DNA of 64,000 nt from an uncultured Paracoccaceae bacterium (GTDB lineage: Bacteria > Pseudomonadota > Alphaproteobacteria > Rhodobacterales > Rhodobacteraceae), in contig CANMYO010000002.1 in the NCBI GenBank assembly GCA_947502145.1, positions 310,001-374,000 of the forward strand, read 5' to 3'. The position numbers were made by a program, and so were the translations under genes. This document shows positions 26,095 to 35,373 of the stretch, one piece after another (within the stretch, counting starts at the first letter, position 1; each line of letters begins with the position of its first letter). Below the pieces are notes generated by a model. The model saw nothing but the letters and a program-made list of their open reading frames with translations. It had not been told where the DNA came from and made no database searches.

Positions 26095-27456
26095 TTACCG
26101 GTAAGTCACTTTTTTACAGGCTTCGACCACTTCATCTGTCGTGATCAGCGCATGTTTTTCGAGGTTTGCAGCATATGGCATCGGTACGTCTTTGCCGGTA
26201 CAGGTGATGACCGGCGCGTCGAGGTAGTCAAACGCCTCTTGCATGATCACGTTGCTGATGTAACCGCCGACTGACCCCTGCGGCCATCCTTCCTCGACTG
26301 TCACGCATCGGTTGGTTTTGCGCACGGATTCGAGAATTGTGGCGGTATCCATCGGGCGCAAACTGCGCAGGTTGATCACTTCGGCATTCACACCGTCTTC
26401 GGCCAGCCTTTCAGCGGCCTCCAGCGCATATGTCATGCCAATGCCAAAGGAAACGATGGTGACATCGTCACCGCCACGTTCGATCTTTGCCTTGCCAAGT
26501 GGAATTGTGAAATCATCCATGACGGGTACGTCAAAAGACCGGCCATAAAGGATCTCATTTTCAAGAAAGATCACCGGATTGTTGTCGCGGATCGCTGTCT
26601 TGAGCAGCCCTTTTGCGTCAGACGCTGAATAGGGCATCACAACTTTTAGCCCGGGAACCTGCATATACCAGGCCGCATAGTCTTGCGAGTGTTGCGCACC
26701 CACACGGGCAGCGGCACCGTTCGGCCCCCGGAACACCATCGGTGCACCCATTTGGCCGCCAGACATATACAGGGTCTTGGCGGCGGAATTGATAATGTGA
26801 TCAATACCTTGCATGGCGAAGTTAAAAGTCATGAACTCGACAATCGGACGCAAGCCGCCAAAGGCAGCGCCAACCCCGATCCCGGCAAAACCGTGTTCCG
26901 TGATGGGGGTGTCAATCACGCGCTTTGCGCCAAATTCGTCAAGCAGGCCCTGAGAAATCTTATAGGCCCCTTGATATTCAGCGACCTCTTCACCCATCAA
27001 GAAGACATTGTCGTCACGCCGCATCTCCTCGGCCATTGCATCGCGAAGGGCCTCCCGAACGGTTGTAGATTTTACTTCCGTTCCATCCGGCCAATCAGGT
27101 GTCGCATCAACAGGCGCGGCAGCTGGCGCATCCGCAACAGCAGGGGATGCGGCAGCCGGGGCAGGTGCCTCCGTTTTCGGCGCAGGTGCGGCCCCTGCTT
27201 CGGGGACCTCTTCGCCTTCCTCGACAAGAATCGCAATCGCGGTATTTACCGCGACACCCTCGGTGCCGTCTGCAATCAGGATCTTGCCGATGACGCCTTC
27301 GTCTACGGCCTCGAACTCCATTGTTGCCTTGTCGGTCTCAATCTCTGCGAGAATATCGCCTGAGGCGACGGTATCGCCTTCTTTGACGAGCCATTTGGCC
27401 AATGTGCCCTCTTCCATCGTGGGGGAGAGTGCGGGCATGAGAATTTCAGTTGCCAT
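26095..27456 (-). CDS. pdhB: Pyruvate dehydrogenase E1 beta with N-terminal lipoyl domain
   Basis: E1 beta subunit, 453 residues. Residues about 1-80 are a lipoyl domain with the same [16 protein letters not shown] motif as in E2. An Ala/Pro linker (about 85-120) leads to the thiamine-binding E1 beta domain, with [36 protein letters not shown], and later [20 protein letters not shown]. The lipoyl domains of E1 beta and E2 differ at about 12 of 80 residues, suggesting duplication or gene conversion. It lies 3 nt after pdhA. Lipoylated E1 beta is known in several alphaproteobacteria. Confidence 0.96.
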   Translation of the reverse strand: MATEILMPALSPTMEEGTLAKWLVKEGDTVASGDILAEIETDKATMEFEAVDEGVIGKILIADGTEGVAVNTAIAILVEEGEEVPEAGAAPAPKTEAPAPAAASPAVADAPAAAPVDATPDWPDGTEVKSTTVREALRDAMAEEMRRDDNVFLMGEEVAEYQGAYKISQGLLDEFGAKRVIDTPITEHGFAGIGVGAAFGGLRPIVEFMTFNFAMQGIDHIINSAAKTLYMSGGQMGAPMVFRGPNGAAARVGAQHSQDYAAWYMQVPGLKVVMPYSASDAKGLLKTAIRDNNPVIFLENEILYGRSFDVPVMDDFTIPLGKAKIERGGDDVTIVSFGIGMTYALEAAERLAEDGVNAEVINLRSLRPMDTATILESVRKTNRCVTVEEGWPQGSVGGYISNVIMQEAFDYLDAPVITCTGKDVPMPYAANLEKHALITTDEVVEACKKVTYR

Positions 27457-27459
27457 GAT

Positions 27460-28461
27460 TTACACCTCCTCTTTCGTGTAGATGTCGGTCCACAGTTCTT
27501 CCAAGGCAGGTTCCGGGCTTTCCTTGGAGAATTCGGCGGCCTCGTTGACGATGGCTTTGATTTCCTTGTCGATGTTCTTCAAATCATCCTCGCTTGCATG
27601 TTTGCCGGTCAGCAACATGCTGCGGATCTGCTCAATCGGGTCGCGTTCTTCGCGCATCTTCTGCACTTCTTCGCGGGTGCGGTACTTCGCTGGGTCAGAC
27701 ATGGAGTGCCCGCGATATCTGTAGGTCTTGACCTCAAGAATGTAGGGCCCTTTTCCTGCGCGGCAGTGCGCAACAGCACGTTCGCCGGCTTCTTTCACAG
27801 CCAGAACGCTCATCCCATCGACTTCCTCGCCCGGTATGCCATAAGCCGCACCGCGCTCCCAAAGAGAAGGCGACTTTGTAGACCGCTTGACACTTGTACC
27901 CATGGCATACTGGTTGTTTTCAATCACAAAGACGACGGGAAGATCCCAAAGCTCTGCCATATTGTAAGTTTCGTAGACCTGCCCCTGGTTGGCTGCCCCG
28001 TCACCAAAGTAGGTGAAAGTGACGCGATCATTGCCAAGATACTTGTCTGCAAAAGCAAGACCCGCACCCAGCGGAACCTGAGCTGCAACGATGCCGTGGC
28101 CACCATAGAAATGTTTCTCTTTTGAGAACATGTGCATAGAGCCGCCTTTGCCTTTGGAAAAGCCGCCCTCGCGCCCCGTCAATTCGGCCATGATGCCCTT
28201 TGGGTCCATACCGCAGGCAAGCATGTGTCCGTGGTCGCGGTAGGATGTGATGCGCTTGTCACCTTCTTCAGCTGCAGCTTCCAGACCGACAACAACGGCC
28301 TCTTGCCCGATGTAAAGGTGGCAGAAACCACCGATCAGCCCCATTCCGTATAACTGACCGGCTTTTTCTTCGAACCGTCGGATCAGTAGCATTTCACGGT
28401 AATGTCCCAGCAGTTCCTCAGCCGAGACATTGGGTTTAGCAGCCGCTTTCTTCGGTGGCAT
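27460..28461 (-). CDS. pdhA: Pyruvate dehydrogenase E1 alpha
   Basis: E1 alpha subunit, which decarboxylates pyruvate with thiamine diphosphate. The 333 residues carry the thiamine-binding motif (TYFGDGAANQGQVYE with the downstream N at ENNQYAMGTS), the YRDHGHMLACG segment and the phosphorylation-loop-like YRYRGHSMSDPAKYRTREE region. I chose the ATG at 28461, with GGGAGGAT upstream; the 28464 start would be TTG. It is the first gene of the pdhA-pdhB-(small ORF)-pdhC operon. A perfect palindrome lies 22 nt upstream of the start codon. Confidence 0.96.
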   Translation of the reverse strand: MPPKKAAAKPNVSAEELLGHYREMLLIRRFEEKAGQLYGMGLIGGFCHLYIGQEAVVVGLEAAAEEGDKRITSYRDHGHMLACGMDPKGIMAELTGREGGFSKGKGGSMHMFSKEKHFYGGHGIVAAQVPLGAGLAFADKYLGNDRVTFTYFGDGAANQGQVYETYNMAELWDLPVVFVIENNQYAMGTSVKRSTKSPSLWERGAAYGIPGEEVDGMSVLAVKEAGERAVAHCRAGKGPYILEVKTYRYRGHSMSDPAKYRTREEVQKMREERDPIEQIRSMLLTGKHASEDDLKNIDKEIKAIVNEAAEFSKESPEPALEELWTDIYTKEEV

Positions 28462-28482
28462 CAATATCCTCCCAGATCAAAA

Positions 28483-28504
28483 GATAGTTTAGCGTTAAAC
28501 TATC
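28483..28504 (-). promoter_or_regulatory. Palindrome just upstream of pdhA, candidate operator
   Basis: GATAGTTTA (28483-28491) and TAAACTATC (28496-28504) are perfect 9-bp inverted arms around GCGT. It sits directly upstream of the pdhA ribosome-binding site, so a bound protein could block transcription of the complex. It does not match the E. coli PdhR site. Confidence 0.5.
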
Positions 28505-28579
28505 GATACAGCATAGCCGCGCCCAATGCGAGACGCAATGTGCTCTGGGTTAGTCATCTCAAGAATAGCCGAATTGCAG

Positions 28580-28879
28580 TTAGCGGATAACAATTTCGTC
28601 CGCACGGATCAGACCAAGTACGTCACGCGCCTGTTCATCCAAGAGGTCGAGATCAAGAAACTGATCGGACAACCGTGTGGTCAGATTCTCCATACGCGCG
28701 ACATCTTGTTGCAGAATGACCAATTCCGCAGTGAGCGCGCGCGCTTCCGCATTCACTTCTGCACGTTTGAAAACGCCATAGTCACCCTGCACCGCAGCAA
28801 AGGTGAAATAGAGGCTCAGCATCAGGGCCCCGGAGAAATAGAGAAGTGCGCCCATCGGCGGACGGTTTCGTCTGGTCAT
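28580..28879 (-). CDS. Septum formation initiator family (FtsB/DivIC-like) protein
   Basis: A 99-residue inner-membrane protein. An N-terminal membrane segment (about residues 8-28, MGALLYFSGALMLSLYFTFAAV) is followed by a coiled coil (AEARALTAELVILQQDVARMENLTTRLSDQ) typical of FtsB-like division proteins, and a conserved end LDEQARDVLGLIRADEIVI. In other bacteria FtsB links FtsL and FtsQ in the divisome. I chose the ATG at 28879, with GAGGC upstream; an upstream start would add 16 non-conserved residues. It lies between fda and pdhA on the same strand. Confidence 0.88.
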   Translation of the reverse strand: MTRRNRPPMGALLYFSGALMLSLYFTFAAVQGDYGVFKRAEVNAEARALTAELVILQQDVARMENLTTRLSDQFLDLDLLDEQARDVLGLIRADEIVIR

Positions 28880-28980
28880 TTTCTGCCTCGATACATCTCT
28901 GCCGGATGCCTTGCGGCAGAATCGCACAAACGAATCGCGATGGGAATCCCTTATTTACATACGAGACGACAATTCTTGCG

Positions 28981-29871
28981 TTAGCCCGCAATGGACGCCG
29001 CATAGATGTCATCAATCGTGCCGGCGAGCATGGCGTTAAATTCTTCATCACTTTGCTGCGCGGACAATCCTTCGGTCAACGCGCGCGAAAAGCTGGCAAT
29101 GACGCCGTTGTTCTTCGCCAGCCGCGCATTCGCTTCTGCCCGGCTATAACCGCCTGACAATGCGACGACGCGCATGACTTTGGGATGGTCCACCAGCGCC
29201 TGGTATTGGTTGGGAGTTTCGGGAAGTGTCAGTTTGAGCATGATTTCCTGGCCCTCTGGCAATGTGTCCAGATGGGCGAGGATCCGTTCTTTCAACATAT
29301 CTTCAGCCGCGGCCTTGTCGGCGATGGAAATCGTGATTTCCGGTTCGAGAATCGGGACCAGACCCTTTGCAAGGACCTGTCGACCAACATCAAACTGCTG
29401 GGCAACGATCGCTTCGATCCCGTCGGGGTTAGCCCCCGAGATGACAGAGCGTTCCTTTGTCCCAAATATCCCATTACCCACTGCGCGGTCCAGAAGGGCG
29501 TCAAGGCCCGGAATTGGCTTAAGCAACTGAACATCATCAGCCTGGGGGGCGAGGCCCTTGTCGATCTTCAGGAATGGTACGCTGCGGCGCTTTTCCCAAA
29601 GGTACTTTGCAGCAGGTATGTCGCCAAACTTGCGATCCATCGTCATTTCGAACAGGATTGCGCCAACGACCTTATCGCCGGTGAAGGCGGGGGCATCAAC
29701 GATACGCGCCCGCATCCCATGGATCAGATCAAACATTTCCGCGTCGCTGTTGAACGCATTCTCTGGAACACCGTATTGTGCCAGCGCTTTCGGAGTTGAC
29801 CCACCGCTTTGATCAAGTGCCGCAATAAAGCCGTTACCTGCCCGAACTTGCGCTGCCATTTCCTGATGCAC
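28981..29871 (-). CDS. Class I fructose-bisphosphate aldolase
   Basis: Schiff-base aldolase that cleaves fructose 1,6-bisphosphate, acting in gluconeogenesis and glycolysis. It is of the class I type found in Staphylococcus and many proteobacteria, about 296 residues. Visible conserved parts are GFIAALDQSGGSTPKAL near the N-terminus, FEMTMDRKFGD, KIDKGLAPQADDVQLLKPIP, the EPEITISI segment and the MLKLTLPE strand. The start is uncertain: GTG 29871 is best spaced from GGAG; GTG 29877 and ATG 29859 are in frame. It follows pgk on the same strand, 79 nt downstream. Confidence 0.93.
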   Translation of the reverse strand: MHQEMAAQVRAGNGFIAALDQSGGSTPKALAQYGVPENAFNSDAEMFDLIHGMRARIVDAPAFTGDKVVGAILFEMTMDRKFGDIPAAKYLWEKRRSVPFLKIDKGLAPQADDVQLLKPIPGLDALLDRAVGNGIFGTKERSVISGANPDGIEAIVAQQFDVGRQVLAKGLVPILEPEITISIADKAAAEDMLKERILAHLDTLPEGQEIMLKLTLPETPNQYQALVDHPKVMRVVALSGGYSRAEANARLAKNNGVIASFSRALTEGLSAQQSDEEFNAMLAGTIDDIYAASIAG

Positions 29872-29956
29872 TGTCACTCTCCGCTATGCTGTATTTCCCC
29901 TGTCCTAGGGGAGCCTTCGCAGAGGTTCAATTCTGATGGCGCTAACAGGGGTATAT

Positions 29957-31135
29957 TTAACTTTTGAGTGCTGCAACACCGGGCAGATCTTTGCCTTCCA
30001 TCCATTCCAGGAACGCCCCGCCAGCTGTCGAAATATAGGTAAAGTCGTCAGCGGCACCGGCCTTGTTCAGCGCTGCAACGGTGTCACCGCCCCCTGCGAC
30101 TGAGATCAAAGCGCCGGATTTTGACAGGGTGGCCGCCTTGGCGGCGGCCGCATTTGTTGCGGTGTCAAAGGGCTCGATCTCAAAAGCGCCAAGCGGACCG
30201 TTCCACACAAGGGTTCTGCTGGCTTCAAAGGCCGCGCTGATGGCCGCGACAGCATCCGGTCCAGCATCCAGGATCATCGAATCTGCAGGTACGTTTGCGG
30301 CAGCAACCGTTTGCGCATCGGCACCGGCCTTGAATTCGCGCGCAACAACCACGTCGTTGGGCAACAATATCTTGCAACCTGCGGCATCTGCTTTTGATGC
30401 AATTTCGCGAGCTGTGTCGACCAGATCGTGTTCACATAACGATTTGCCAACGTCGATTCCCTGGGCGGCAAGAAATGTGTTTGCCATGCCCCCGCCAATC
30501 ACAAGCGTGTCGACCTTTTCGACAAGGTTGCCGAGCAGATCAAGCTTTGTTGACACCTTGGCACCGCCGACGACCGCAACAACGGGCCGTTGCGGTGTCT
30601 CAAGCGCCTTTTCCAGAGCGCCAAGTTCTTCCTGCATCAATCGGCCCGCACAGGCTGGCAGGAGGCGTGCAATCGCTTCCGTGCTTGCATGGGCCCGGTG
30701 CGCTGCTGAAAACGCGTCGTTGCAATAGATGTCGGCAAGTGACGCCAGCCGCTTGGCAAATGCAATATCGTTCTGTTCTTCGCCAGGATTGAACCGCAGG
30801 TTCTCTAGAAGCAGAACTTCATCATCGTCCATTTCTGACAAAGCCTCAGCATAGTCAGAATCCGCGAACGAGACCGGCACCTCTAGAACATCTGCGACAG
30901 TTTGGGCGATGTGCACCAGCGACAATTCTGGCACTACCTGACCTTTGGGGCGACCGAAGTGAGCCATCAGGATGACCTTGCCGCCGGCCTCCTGGATGTC
31001 GTCGACAGTTGGGATCAACCGTTCGATGCGGGTGGTGTCGGTGACGACACCATCTTCGACCGGCACGTTGATATCTACCCGCACCAAGACGCGCTTGCCG
31101 TCCAGTTCCATGTCGTCGAGTGTTTTCCAGCCCAT
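29957..31135 (-). CDS. pgk: Phosphoglycerate kinase
   Basis: Glycolytic kinase that converts 1,3-bisphosphoglycerate plus ADP to 3-phosphoglycerate plus ATP. The 392 residues show [14 protein letters not shown] at the start, the substrate site [23 protein letters not shown], and the ATP-binding region near the C-terminus ([16 protein letters not shown]). GGGAG precedes the ATG at 31135. It is the upstream gene of the pgk-fda pair, and it is divergent from the cyclophilin genes with a 129-nt gap. Confidence 0.97.
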   Translation of the reverse strand: MGWKTLDDMELDGKRVLVRVDINVPVEDGVVTDTTRIERLIPTVDDIQEAGGKVILMAHFGRPKGQVVPELSLVHIAQTVADVLEVPVSFADSDYAEALSEMDDDEVLLLENLRFNPGEEQNDIAFAKRLASLADIYCNDAFSAAHRAHASTEAIARLLPACAGRLMQEELGALEKALETPQRPVVAVVGGAKVSTKLDLLGNLVEKVDTLVIGGGMANTFLAAQGIDVGKSLCEHDLVDTAREIASKADAAGCKILLPNDVVVAREFKAGADAQTVAAANVPADSMILDAGPDAVAAISAAFEASRTLVWNGPLGAFEIEPFDTATNAAAAKAATLSKSGALISVAGGGDTVAALNKAGAADDFTYISTAGGAFLEWMEGKDLPGVAALKS

Positions 31136-31264
31136 TGGGGGTCTCCCGCTGCGTTTCCGTTGTGGGTGAGATGCGGCAAGGAACGGCAGAGGTCAACAGC
31201 GCCTGCTTGGCAATTCGGTCGTCCCACCATATGTCTTGCCTCAAACCAGACCAAGGAGAACGGC

Positions 31265-31771
31265 ATGGCCGACATCAAAGACCCCGAAAATACGATCATC
31301 ATGACCCTGAAAGACGGTGACGTCACCATTCAGCTTTTGCCGGATGTCGCACCAAAGCATGTTGAGCGCATGAAAGAGCTGGCACGCGCGGGGAAATACG
31401 ACAACGTGGCCTTTCACCGGGTGATTGATGGTTTCATGGCGCAGACTGGCGATGTCGAACACGCGAATATGGAAAACAACTACAACCCGGGCCGTGCGGG
31501 CACCGGCGGTTCTGACCTTGGCGACCTGCCTGCAGAGTTTTCCAAAGTTCCACATGCCCGCGGGTCACTCGGCGCAGCGCGGTCAGCGAACCCGAACTCG
31601 GCGAACAGCCAGTTCTTCATCAATTTCAAGGATAACGATTTCCTCAATGGGCAATACACCGTCTATGGGCAGGTGATTTCCGGCATGGAGCACGTCGATG
31701 CAATCACAAAGGGCGAGCCGCCCGCGAACCCCGATCGCATGATTAGCGTCAAGGTGGCAGCTGATGTTTAA
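31265..31771 (+). CDS. Cytoplasmic peptidyl-prolyl isomerase, cyclophilin type
   Basis: Cyclophilin of 168 residues with no signal peptide, so it acts in the cytoplasm. The catalytic signature is visible: FHRVIDGFMAQTGD (Arg and Phe), AGTGGSDLGDLPAEF, ARSANPNSANSQFFINF, and the C-terminal strand GQVISGMEHVDAI. AAGGAGAACGGC precedes the ATG at 31265. It overlaps the next cyclophilin gene by 8 nt, so the two form a small operon divergent from pgk. Confidence 0.95.
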   Translation: MADIKDPENTIIMTLKDGDVTIQLLPDVAPKHVERMKELARAGKYDNVAFHRVIDGFMAQTGDVEHANMENNYNPGRAGTGGSDLGDLPAEFSKVPHARGSLGAARSANPNSANSQFFINFKDNDFLNGQYTVYGQVISGMEHVDAITKGEPPANPDRMISVKVAADV

Positions 31772-32309
31772 ATTGGCCGCGGCATTTGCCGTCGTTGGAA
31801 CTTCAGCCCTGGCAACGGGTCTTGAAGTTGATATTGCCGGCGTTGCAAACGGGACGGTGACGATAGATCTTTTCGAGGATGTTGCACCGCTGCACGTAAA
31901 GCAAATCACTGCAATTGCGGCTGATGGACAATATGATGGCGTGGTCTTCCACCGTGTCATCGAAGGGTTCATGGCGCAAACCGGCGATGTCGAAAACGGA
32001 CGGGCAGACGGCGATCTGAGCCGGGCCGGGACGGGCGGATCAGACCTGCCTGATATTCCGGCGGAGTTTTCTGACTTGAGTTTTGACCGTGGTGTCGTTG
32101 GAATGGCGCGCGCCCAGAACCCAAACTCTGCCAATAGCCAGTTCTTTATCATGTTCGAGCCGGGGCCCTTTCTTGATGGTCAGTACACCATCGTGGGTGA
32201 GGTCATCGACGGAATGGATGTGGTCGATCAGATCAAGCTGGGTGAGGGGCCAAACGGGGCCGTTCAAGGCGATCCTGATGTCATGACAGCGGTGCGTGTC
32301 ACCGAATAG
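31764..32309 (+). CDS. Exported peptidyl-prolyl isomerase, cyclophilin type
   Basis: A second cyclophilin, 181 residues, with an N-terminal signal-like segment (residues 1-18, MFKLAAAFAVVGTSALAT), so probably periplasmic. It has the same motifs, FHRVIEGFMAQTGD, AGTGGSDLPDIPAEF and NPNSANSQFFIMF. It overlaps the previous gene by 8 nt. The two paralogues probably arose by tandem duplication, with one gaining an export signal. A hairpin follows. Confidence 0.94.
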   Translation: MFKLAAAFAVVGTSALATGLEVDIAGVANGTVTIDLFEDVAPLHVKQITAIAADGQYDGVVFHRVIEGFMAQTGDVENGRADGDLSRAGTGGSDLPDIPAEFSDLSFDRGVVGMARAQNPNSANSQFFIMFEPGPFLDGQYTIVGEVIDGMDVVDQIKLGEGPNGAVQGDPDVMTAVRVTE

Positions 32310-32318
32310 GATCTTGAT

Positions 32319-32348
32319 CAGCCCCCTCACGTCTGCGCGAGGGGGCTG
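32319..32348 (+). terminator. Hairpin after the cyclophilin genes
   Basis: A 10-bp stem CAGCCCCCTC / GAGGGGGCTG with a 10-nt loop, 10 nt after the stop. The T content after it is low, so termination is probable but not certain. Confidence 0.6.
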
Positions 32349-32407
32349 GTGTCTGTGAGCGCTTCCGCGCAGGCTATCGCAAATGTCACTTTGACTGGAG
32401 TATTGCG

Positions 32408-33373
32408 ATGCGCTTCTTGCCGATTGTCCTTGCGGCCTGCCTTGCCGCCTCCCCTGCCGCTGCCAACCCGGATGTCTGGGTGCACGAATGGCCGAACACG
32501 GATTTTGACAAGACCAGCGTGTCGGACTGGGGGGAAATCCTGTCGGGAGGCCCGCCAAAGGACGGGATCCCAGCGCTTTCAGATCCGGTTTTCACCTCGG
32601 TTGCGGACGAAGCGAGGCTGCAGGCCAGAGAGCCGGTGATCACCTTAGAGGTGGCTGGCGAAACACCTCGGGCTTATCCGATCCGTTATCTAACCTGGCA
32701 TGAAATCGTAAATGACACCGTCGGCGGAATCCCCGTTGCGGTTACGTTTTGCCCTTTGTGCAATTCTGGTATCACGTTTGATCGGCGCACCGCTGCTGGC
32801 GTGCTCGATTTCGGCGTGTCAGGCAAATTGCGAAATTCGGACATGGTCATGTTCGACCGGCAAACCGAAAGCTGGTGGCAGCAAGCCATCGGCGAGGCGA
32901 TTGTTGGCGACCTGACCGGAACCGAGCTCGACACCCTGCCAAGCTGGATGGAAAGTTGGCAGGCCTTTTCGACGCGAAATCCAGACGGTCTTGTCATGGC
33001 GCAACCGAACTTCTCGCGCCGTTACGGCACGAACCCCTATGTACAATACGACAGCTCACAACGCCCATTTCTGTATTCGGGTGAGATGCCGCCCCATGAC
33101 ATCCCTGCGCTTGCCAGGGTTGTACGTGTGGGTGATCGCGCCTGGCCACTGACACGTCTGGCCGAGGAAGGCGAAGTGTCAGAAGCAGGCGTGGTGATCT
33201 CATGGACTGAAGGACAGGCCTCTGCCCTGGACAGCAGTCGCATTGCCGGTGGCCGAGAGGTCGGCAATGTTCGTGTGCGGAATGCCGCGGGTGAAGATCT
33301 TGCGCATGACGTCATGTTTGCCTTCGCCTTTCATGCGTTCTGGCCTGACGGGACGTGGATGCTACCAAATTGA
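32408..33373 (+). CDS. DUF3179 domain-containing exported protein
   Basis: A 321-residue protein with a signal peptide (residues 1-19, ending SPAAA) and one DUF3179 domain. Visible parts are DWGEILSGGPPKDGIPALSDP, the YPIRYLTWHEIVND segment, a CPLCNS motif (possible metal or disulfide pair), and QTESWWQQAIGEAIVGDL. The family is of unknown function. Its location is probably periplasmic. A good ribosome-binding site (GGAG) lies just upstream. A weak hairpin follows the stop codon. Confidence 0.88.
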   Translation: MRFLPIVLAACLAASPAAANPDVWVHEWPNTDFDKTSVSDWGEILSGGPPKDGIPALSDPVFTSVADEARLQAREPVITLEVAGETPRAYPIRYLTWHEIVNDTVGGIPVAVTFCPLCNSGITFDRRTAAGVLDFGVSGKLRNSDMVMFDRQTESWWQQAIGEAIVGDLTGTELDTLPSWMESWQAFSTRNPDGLVMAQPNFSRRYGTNPYVQYDSSQRPFLYSGEMPPHDIPALARVVRVGDRAWPLTRLAEEGEVSEAGVVISWTEGQASALDSSRIAGGREVGNVRVRNAAGEDLAHDVMFAFAFHAFWPDGTWMLPN

Positions 33374-33391
33374 GCGACCCTGTCGGGTCGC
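33374..33391. terminator. Short hairpin between DUF3179 gene and selO
   Basis: Stem GCGACCC / GGGTCGC with a 4-nt loop directly after the DUF3179 stop. Only a weak T-rich stretch follows on the plus strand; on the minus strand it lies 53 nt beyond selO. Confidence 0.5.
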
Positions 33392-33444
33392 ACTTCATCT
33401 TTGGACGAAAGACGCCAGTGGCGGCCCTTATGCCCTGACCGGGT

Positions 33445-34860
33445 CTAGGTGCCGCAGAAGGTGCGGGTCACGGCTTCCGCTTGCGTTGGTGAGCGCGCAT
33501 AGGCCGCACCCGTGTCGTTCAGCGGGTCAAATGGTGCGGTGACAACTGCAAGCATCTCGTGAAACTTGCTGAAATCTCCCGCTAGAGCAGCGACAATGAC
33601 CGCTTCGATCTGATGATTGCGGGGAATGACCTGCGGATTCGCCTGCGACATGATGGCGGCAAAACCATTGTCACGCCGGGCGATCCAGCGTTTCTCCCAT
33701 CGCGAGAATGCGTCACGATCCGCGAATTGATCAGGCGCATCGGTTGTCGAAAGGCTGGCAAAAGTATTTGTAAAATCTGAACCTCCCTGCGCCATTTGCA
33801 CCAGCAGATCCTCGATTAACGCATCATCATCTTCTCTCGGGTCAGTGAGGCCAAGTTTCGCAGCAAAGACCTTGCGCCATGCGGTCTTATAGGCGTCAGA
33901 AAATCGGTTGACGCTTTCGGTGAAGATTTCGATTGCCGCCTCTTGATCGGGCATCAGGGGGATGAGCGACGTGGCAAACTGCGCACAGTTCCACGCGGCG
34001 ATGGCTGGCTGGTTTGCATAGGCATAACGCCCCATCTGGTCGATTGAGCTAAAGACCTTTCCGGGGACATAGGTGTCCATGAATGCACAGGGGCCGTAAT
34101 CAATGGTTTCGCCCGCAACGCTGCAATTGTCGGTATTCATCACACCATGGATGAAACCCAATCCCATCCACTGCGCGACAAGTGACGCTTGCCGTATGAC
34201 GACCCCGTCCAGCAGGTCCGTGGGATCTTTCGCCTCTGGAAAGTGTCGATCGATGGTAAGGGTCTGCAGGGCATTCAATGCGTCACGGTCGCCGCGCGCC
34301 GCATGGATCTGGAAGGTACCAACGCGAATGTGGCTTTGCGCGATCCGGGTCAGAATCGCGCCAGGTTGCGGTGTTTCACGATAGACCAGATCACCCGTCA
34401 TCACCGCGGCGAGCGAGCGGGTTGTTGGCACACCCAAAGCTTGCATCGCCTCTGACACAATGTATTCGCGCAAGACCGGTCCCAACGCCGAACGCCCATC
34501 GCCAGAACGCGAGAAAGGCGTTTGCCCTGACCCTTTCAACTGAATGTCCCGCCGGATTCCATCAGTGCCTACAACTTCGCCCAGCAGAATAGCGCGCCCA
34601 TCGCCAAGCTGTGGGTTCCATTGCCCAAATTGGTGACCGGCATAAAGTTGAGCCAGTGGGTCCGCCCCATCTGGAACAGTATTGCCGGCAAAAACCTCCG
34701 TCGCGCCTTCGCTTTCGACCCAGTCTAGATCAATGCCCAACACTGCGGCGAGTGCCGTATTGACGACAATTTTCGAAGGAGCCGAAACCGGCACCGGTGC
34801 AAGCCGGGCAAACATCCGCGGGGGCAGTTTCGCGAAACTGTTGTCAAATTCGATACCCAT
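33445..34860 (-). CDS. selO: Protein adenylyltransferase SelO (YdiU family)
   Basis: Pseudokinase-fold enzyme that transfers AMP to Ser, Thr or Tyr residues of proteins and links to oxidative stress. The 471 residues carry the family pattern LYAGHQFGQWNPQLGDGRA, LKGSGQTPFSRSGDGRSALGP, and the HGVMNTDNCSV motif with the metal-binding Asp. The C-terminus ends TFCGT; many SelO proteins have a redox Cys or selenocysteine near the end. The ATG at 34860 overlaps the stop of the GNAT gene (TGATG), so the two are probably coupled. Confidence 0.94.
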   Translation of the reverse strand: MGIEFDNSFAKLPPRMFARLAPVPVSAPSKIVVNTALAAVLGIDLDWVESEGATEVFAGNTVPDGADPLAQLYAGHQFGQWNPQLGDGRAILLGEVVGTDGIRRDIQLKGSGQTPFSRSGDGRSALGPVLREYIVSEAMQALGVPTTRSLAAVMTGDLVYRETPQPGAILTRIAQSHIRVGTFQIHAARGDRDALNALQTLTIDRHFPEAKDPTDLLDGVVIRQASLVAQWMGLGFIHGVMNTDNCSVAGETIDYGPCAFMDTYVPGKVFSSIDQMGRYAYANQPAIAAWNCAQFATSLIPLMPDQEAAIEIFTESVNRFSDAYKTAWRKVFAAKLGLTDPREDDDALIEDLLVQMAQGGSDFTNTFASLSTTDAPDQFADRDAFSRWEKRWIARRDNGFAAIMSQANPQVIPRNHQIEAVIVAALAGDFSKFHEMLAVVTAPFDPLNDTGAAYARSPTQAEAVTRTFCGT

Positions 34861-35309
34861 CACAGGACGTCAGTCAAAACGACATGATCGTCTGTCGGCT
34901 TAAAGCCAGTGCGTTTGCAAAATGCCTTTGCGCCTTCATTTGTCTGATCGAGTTTGACATGCATGGCGCGCAGTCCCGCCTGGCGCAGAGAAACCGCAAT
35001 GGCATGCATCACTTCGGTGCCTATGCCCCGGTTGCGCACGGATTGACGAATGTAGATCTCGTTCAACCATCCAACCATACCGCCGTGGGACACGGACCAT
35101 CCAAAGGACACCATCACGTAGCCCAGCGGCGCCCGCTGCGGACCAATAATCCAGACGGCCCCCAGTGGTGAACCCGTCAGGAGGGGGTCCAACACGTCGT
35201 CGCGATGGGCGTCATCGTAGCGCAGGTTGGATTCCTGATGGTAACGGGACATGAGCGACAGGACCTGTGATCTGTGCTCTGGGCCTGCAAGTGTGATCGC
35301 GGTGGTCAT
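34860..35309 (-). CDS. GNAT family N-acetyltransferase
   Basis: A 149-residue GNAT protein. The acetyl-CoA loop is in QSVRNRGIGTEVMHAIA (the R-x-x-G-x-G/A type), and the C-terminal part CKRTGFKPTDDHVVL has the usual beta-bulge. An unusual feature is the sequence VDLDQTNEGAKAF-like segment that resembles acetyltransferases using amino acid or small amine substrates. The substrate is not evident. It is the upstream gene of selO, overlapping it by one nucleotide. It starts at ATG 35309. Confidence 0.85.
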   Translation of the reverse strand: MTTAITLAGPEHRSQVLSLMSRYHQESNLRYDDAHRDDVLDPLLTGSPLGAVWIIGPQRAPLGYVMVSFGWSVSHGGMVGWLNEIYIRQSVRNRGIGTEVMHAIAVSLRQAGLRAMHVKLDQTNEGAKAFCKRTGFKPTDDHVVLTDVL

Positions 35310-35373
35310 GGCAAGCGCCCTTTGTGGTCAGAGTTTGCTGGGTCATCTACCAATCGGCCATGAGATGCGAGGT

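Noticed and set aside
26683-27363. A 226-residue plus-strand frame opposite pdhB
   Set aside because: Antisense to a well-conserved gene, with low-complexity Arg/Gly/Cys-rich sequence typical of a shadow frame.
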